Source of the DNA: Deltaproteobacteria bacterium
GTDB lineage: Bacteria; Desulfobacterota; Desulfarculia; Adiutricales; Adiutricaceae
Length of the DNA stretch: 14,656 bases
Assembly: GCA_031288745.1 (NCBI GenBank)
Contig: JAITQT010000293.1
Span: 1-14,656 of the forward strand
Direction of reading: 5' to 3'
Positions within the stretch are counted from its first letter, which is position 1; each line of letters begins with the position of its first letter. The notes under the pieces are model-generated. The model was not told where the DNA came from. It did no database searches and was given only the letters and a program-made list of their open reading frames with translations. Positions 12,021 through 14,656 of the stretch are shown piece by piece. A program made the translations under genes and the position numbers.

Positions 12021-13232
12021 AAACTAAAAATAATTGAGAGCAAAAAAATACCCGTTAAAAACCTTAAAATAATAATATCATTTTATTATTTATATATTTA
12101 TTTTTATTAATAATTTTTAATGCTTTTTTTCGCTTTTTCATGATAATTAAGTGCTGTTAATTTATATTTACCCTTACCCAGATTGTACCTGATATATTAT
12201 GAACTGCCTATGGCCACTAATAATGGGTATACTTGACTTTTACGCAAAAACTATAATTTCAAGCCTCATAAAACATTGGAATGTAGAAACCATACAATAT
12301 TCTAGACAATGCCTTTTATGTGTCCGTTCACAAATGTGAACGTTGCGGTGCCAAGCCTATTGAAAGGGACGACAGGTACCGCAACATGTAGCCCCATCTA
12401 GGAGCTTAGTGATTTTATTAACCAAAGTTAAAATATATGGTTGAAGCACCGAGCTAAGTAGAAACCTCAAAAGAACTAATGTTAAAATCTTAAGGCGTAG
12501 GCTAAAACTTAAATTACTACTCCAAAGTCGCTACCAGCCGCAACCTGGAAAAGAAAGACTTGGTGAACGGTTACCCTTTGATGCAGATTACACCATAGTC
12601 AGGCTAGACAACTCCTTCAAAAATTCTCGTCTCTACGTAAACTTGCTTTCAACATTATTGGGCCGCTAGTCAATTAGGTGACCTAATGAAAGTAACGATT
12701 CCACCATCCACTTAATTCAAATATTTATAACATTAATTGGGGGCACTCTTAAGAAAAAAAACTTAGAGGCATTACCCACCCTAAGAAATGGAGGCCGCAA
12801 CGGTATTGAAAGGTTGGCAAAAATTTGGGCTAGTATAAGCTGTTAAAAAAATTTTATCGGTTCATTTTTATGTTTGCTTTTTTTTATTTTTTGGTAAAAT
12901 AGCCAAGCTAATTTTCTCCAATCGGAGTGGCTACTATAATGACTTGGGATTTTCCCTCTTGCTGGTTGTGATTTTATTATTTTAATAGTTTTTTTTCTCT
13001 CTTTAAAATCGACCCTCTTAACAGGGCATATTTTTCCTCGTGCCTTAGATATCTTATAATAGCCTTAAACTTTAAGGTTGCTCCCTGATAAAAATTTTAG
13101 TTGCGCCTTTAATTTTTATAGGTTAAAATATCATGTTCGTGTCAACAAAATATCATATTATTTTTTTCCTCGGATCGTGACCTTATACGGCGCAAGTTTT
13201 CGTCAAATTTCAGCCGAGGAGGACGCCAACTA
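12021..13232. other. Long AT-rich gene-poor region containing R1 copy E
   Basis: No intact gene is visible over about 1.2 kb apart from R1 copy E (12320-12574). The part at 12050-12150 is almost pure A/T. Protein-like relics without starts occur around the E insertion site and at about 12680-12846, the latter ending in RNGGRNGIERLAKIWASISC. Two TATAAT boxes (12935-12940 and 13055-13060) could be -10 elements for the lytic transglycosylase or a small RNA, but both lack a good -35. A small inverted repeat CCTTAA/TTAAGG lies at 13063-13077. Confidence 0.4.
12320..12574 (-). mobile_element. R1 copy E: inverted copy with near-perfect 8-bp target duplication
   Basis: On the minus strand the element runs from GTAACCGTTCAC (12574-12563) to GTGAACGGACAC (12331-12320). 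The flanks CCTTTTAT (12312-12319) and CCTTTGAT (12575-12582) match at 7 of 8 bases, an aged target duplication. At 255 bp it is about 31 bp shorter than copy D. Most of the difference is a loss of about 26 bases between two ACGTT direct repeats in the 3' half, which fuses the two hairpins. Its first hairpin is GTTGCGGT/ACCGCAAC (12385-12378 with 12349-12342). Confidence 0.82.
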
Positions 13233-14213
13233 ATGATCAAATCAAAGCCTTTGTTTAAGGCGTTGTTTGTCTCTATAATTTCGGTCGGCCTTTGGAATTC
13301 CTGCACGCCGATTGAAAATCCTCAAGATGTGGTTAATCAAATACAAAAGCCTCTTGAAGCGGTAAAAAATAACCTAGTTAAGCCAGAACCCCTGAATCGG
13401 CTTAAAGAACTTAAAATTGATTACTCAATGCCTTCCCAAGTCTTTTTGTGTGGTCAGCGTTTGCCTTTGGAAAGACCTGCTGTTTACGAAAGACTAGAAA
13501 AGGAATTCATATTAGCCGTTAACCACCGCGCTCAGGTCGAGCTTTGGCGACGACGTGCCCTGCGTTATTTCCCGTTAATTGAAAAGGCTCTTATGCAAGC
13601 CGGTCTACCAGAAGATCTTAAATACTTAGCCGTGGCTGAAAGCGATCTAAGGCCCACGGTCAGCTCGCCGGCAGGGGCCACGGGTATATGGCAATTTATT
13701 CCAGGTACCGCCAGGCGTTTTGGACTTAAAGTCGATAAGTTTCAAGATCAAAGAATGCTGCCCGAGCCTTTGTTAAATATTGGTCTACAATATTTAACAA
13801 GCCTTAGACATAGATTTGGCGATTGGTCACTGGCTATGGCCGCTTACAACGCAGGGGAGGCTAGAATAGCTAAGACCATGAGCCAACAAGGGCTATCTGA
13901 TTATTGGTCTTTGAGCCTGCCTACCGAGACCGAGCGTTACGTTTACCGCATTGCGGCCATTAAGCTGGTTTTGGAGGGTGCTCCTCTCTATGGTTTTAAT
14001 GACCGACCTGAACCAGGTCTTTACCAGCCCCCAGCTTTCAAGGAAAAAACCATGCTTTTTAAAGAGCCTACGGCTTGGACCGAGTTAGCTGTACAAGTTG
14101 GCACTGACTACAAATCCTTGCGCCGACTTAATCCCCATCTTGCCTCTCAATCTCCTCTTAAAGGGGGCCCATATATTATCAGATTGCCGGCTAAAACCAA
14201 AACTTCCTCCTAA
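13233..14213 (+). CDS. Lytic murein transglycosylase, MltD-like lipoprotein
   Basis: This enzyme cleaves peptidoglycan glycan strands to 1,6-anhydromuramyl products. The 326-residue product starts with a positively charged, hydrophobic signal (KPLFKALFVSIISVGL) ending in an atypical lipobox LWNSC, so Cys24 is the probable lipidation site. The SLT domain carries the catalytic glutamate Glu136 in YLAVAESDLRP, then SSPAGATGIWQFIPGTARRFGL and AMAAYNAGEARI. A C-terminal stretch, from about residue 258 to 320, with TAWTELAVQVGTDYKSLRRLNPHL is LysM-like and probably binds peptidoglycan. ATG follows AGGAGG with a long 10-base spacing. E. coli MltD is larger (about 450), with more LysM copies. It is a single gene with no obvious operon partner. 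Confidence 0.9.
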   Translation: MIKSKPLFKALFVSIISVGLWNSCTPIENPQDVVNQIQKPLEAVKNNLVKPEPLNRLKELKIDYSMPSQVFLCGQRLPLERPAVYERLEKEFILAVNHRAQVELWRRRALRYFPLIEKALMQAGLPEDLKYLAVAESDLRPTVSSPAGATGIWQFIPGTARRFGLKVDKFQDQRMLPEPLLNIGLQYLTSLRHRFGDWSLAMAAYNAGEARIAKTMSQQGLSDYWSLSLPTETERYVYRIAAIKLVLEGAPLYGFNDRPEPGLYQPPAFKEKTMLFKEPTAWTELAVQVGTDYKSLRRLNPHLASQSPLKGGPYIIRLPAKTKTSS

Positions 14214-14479
14214 TAAATGAGCCTTGTTTGGCGCTAAATTATTAAACAGAGCCAACTTTAGCCCGGTTTATTAGGTCCGGCTGTGGTCAAGGCCAGGTAA
14301 TGTGAAGAGAATATTTTTTTTATTTTATAATTACTGACTAGTTTAATTTTAATTATCTTTGTTGTATAATTAATTTCTGGTACTGGTGTCAAATGACCCG
14401 AGGAGTTTTTTTTTTGTTTGGGCCAAAAAAATCTGCTCCTTACGGCCAAAAATGGCCTAGAAATTGCTTTTTTTATTTT
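14214..14479. other. Spacer after the lytic transglycosylase; weak terminator candidate
   Basis: There is no gene. GGCCA (14444-14448) and TGGCC (14453-14457) form a short hairpin around AAAA. A T-run (TTTTTTT) follows only after a gap of about 10 bases, so it is at best a weak terminator. The rest is AT-rich sequence without recognisable features. Confidence 0.3.
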
Positions 14480-14555
14480 CGAGAGTTCCGTTCGCCCTTT
14501 TAGGGCAATAAGACTTACTCTCGTTTAGCGACCTAAACCCTTGGTAAGTCGCTTG
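14480..14555 (+). promoter_or_regulatory. Structured 5' leader of unknown class
   Basis: CGAGAGT (14480-14486) pairs perfectly with ACTCTCG (14517-14523) and encloses a small hairpin GCCCT...AGGGC (14493-14505). A second stem follows, AGCGAC (14527-14532) with GTCGCT, and then a T-rich run TGCTTTT. The gene start lies some 30 bases further on. Two consecutive structures ahead of a start codon suggest a cis-regulatory RNA or attenuator. I do not recognise a known riboswitch class. Confidence 0.4.
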
Positions 14556-14587
14556 CTTTTATGTCGTCATCTTATGAGGTTTTTAAA

Positions 14588-14656
14588 ATGGCTACGGATC
14601 TGACCATCGGTAGTGAAATCGACGTTGCTGATAAATCGGGACTATCCTGTAATTAC
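14588..14656 (+). CDS. Start of a rightward gene of unknown function; partial
   Basis: The frame opens at ATG 14588 with GAGG at 14576-14579, spacing 8, and runs off the right edge. Its 23 residues begin MATDLTIGSEIDVADKSG. An in-frame ATG at 14561 would add nine residues but has no ribosome-binding site. Too little is visible to name a family. Confidence 0.45.
   Translation, partial: MATDLTIGSEIDVADKSGLSCNY

Noticed and set aside
767..12574. CRISPR array
   Set aside because: The R1 repeats are 160-290 bp, widely spaced and in both orientations, with target duplications. There are no short regular repeats and spacers.
1..14656. tRNA or rRNA genes
   Set aside because: No cloverleaf-like sequence with TTCGA-type T-loops or rRNA core motifs was noticed on either strand by eye.

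Overview
The window looks like a piece of a Gram-negative, anaerobic, deltaproteobacterium-like (Desulfobacterota) genome. Evidence is the hrcA-grpE-dnaK operon, a textbook sigma-54 promoter, a lone PfaD-type flavoenzyme, and a moaA/MOSC molybdenum (or tungsten) cofactor pair behind what looks like a Moco riboswitch. Confident genes cover only about 56% of the window. The rest is AT-rich, littered with short coding relics and with insertions of small non-autonomous mobile elements. That fits a lineage undergoing genome decay, for example a host-associated or endosymbiotic deltaproteobacterium; the lineage is inference.

Layout. 1-57: the start of a leftward gene that leaves the window. 58-1916: gene-poor decayed DNA with coding relics and two copies (A, B) of a small element here called R1; copy A carries a second element, R2, nested inside it. 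1917-5743: the leftward heat-shock operon hrcA, grpE, dnaK, driven from a strong sigma-70-type promoter at 5909-5937, with no recognisable CIRCE operator. 6399-7940: rightward pfaD-family gene. 7941-8600: decayed spacer with an R2 relic and R1 copy C. 8601-9690: candidate Moco riboswitch and moaA. 9810-10095: R1 copy D. 10106-10594: MOSC-domain gene, closed by a strong terminator. 11202-12020: a self-contained sigma-54-driven gene for a short J-domain/zinc-motif protein with its own terminator. 12021-13232: long AT-rich gene-poor stretch with R1 copy E. 13233-14213: MltD-like lytic transglycosylase lipoprotein. 14480-14656: a structured leader and the start of another rightward gene.

The most distinctive content is the R1 family. 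Three copies (A, D, E) have the same two ends, terminal inverted repeats close to GTGTCCGTTCAC/GTAACCGTTCAC, and 8-bp target duplications (two perfect, one 7/8), so they are recent transposition products of a MITE. Ends beginning GTAA and 8-bp duplications suggest mobilisation by an IS66-type transposase, but none is encoded here. All five copies share a 3' half with two hairpins. One hairpin shows compensatory base-pair changes between copies. In the molybdenum locus, copy D landed exactly in the ribosome-binding site of the MOSC gene, and its target duplication regenerated that site.

How the genes work together: HrcA, GrpE and DnaK form a chaperone operon with its repressor. The sigma-54 J-protein could be a specialised DnaK partner. 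MoaA makes the first intermediate of molybdopterin, and the MOSC protein probably acts late in cofactor sulfuration or delivery. PfaD is the enoyl-reductase component of a PUFA/polyketide synthase whose other subunits are not in the window.
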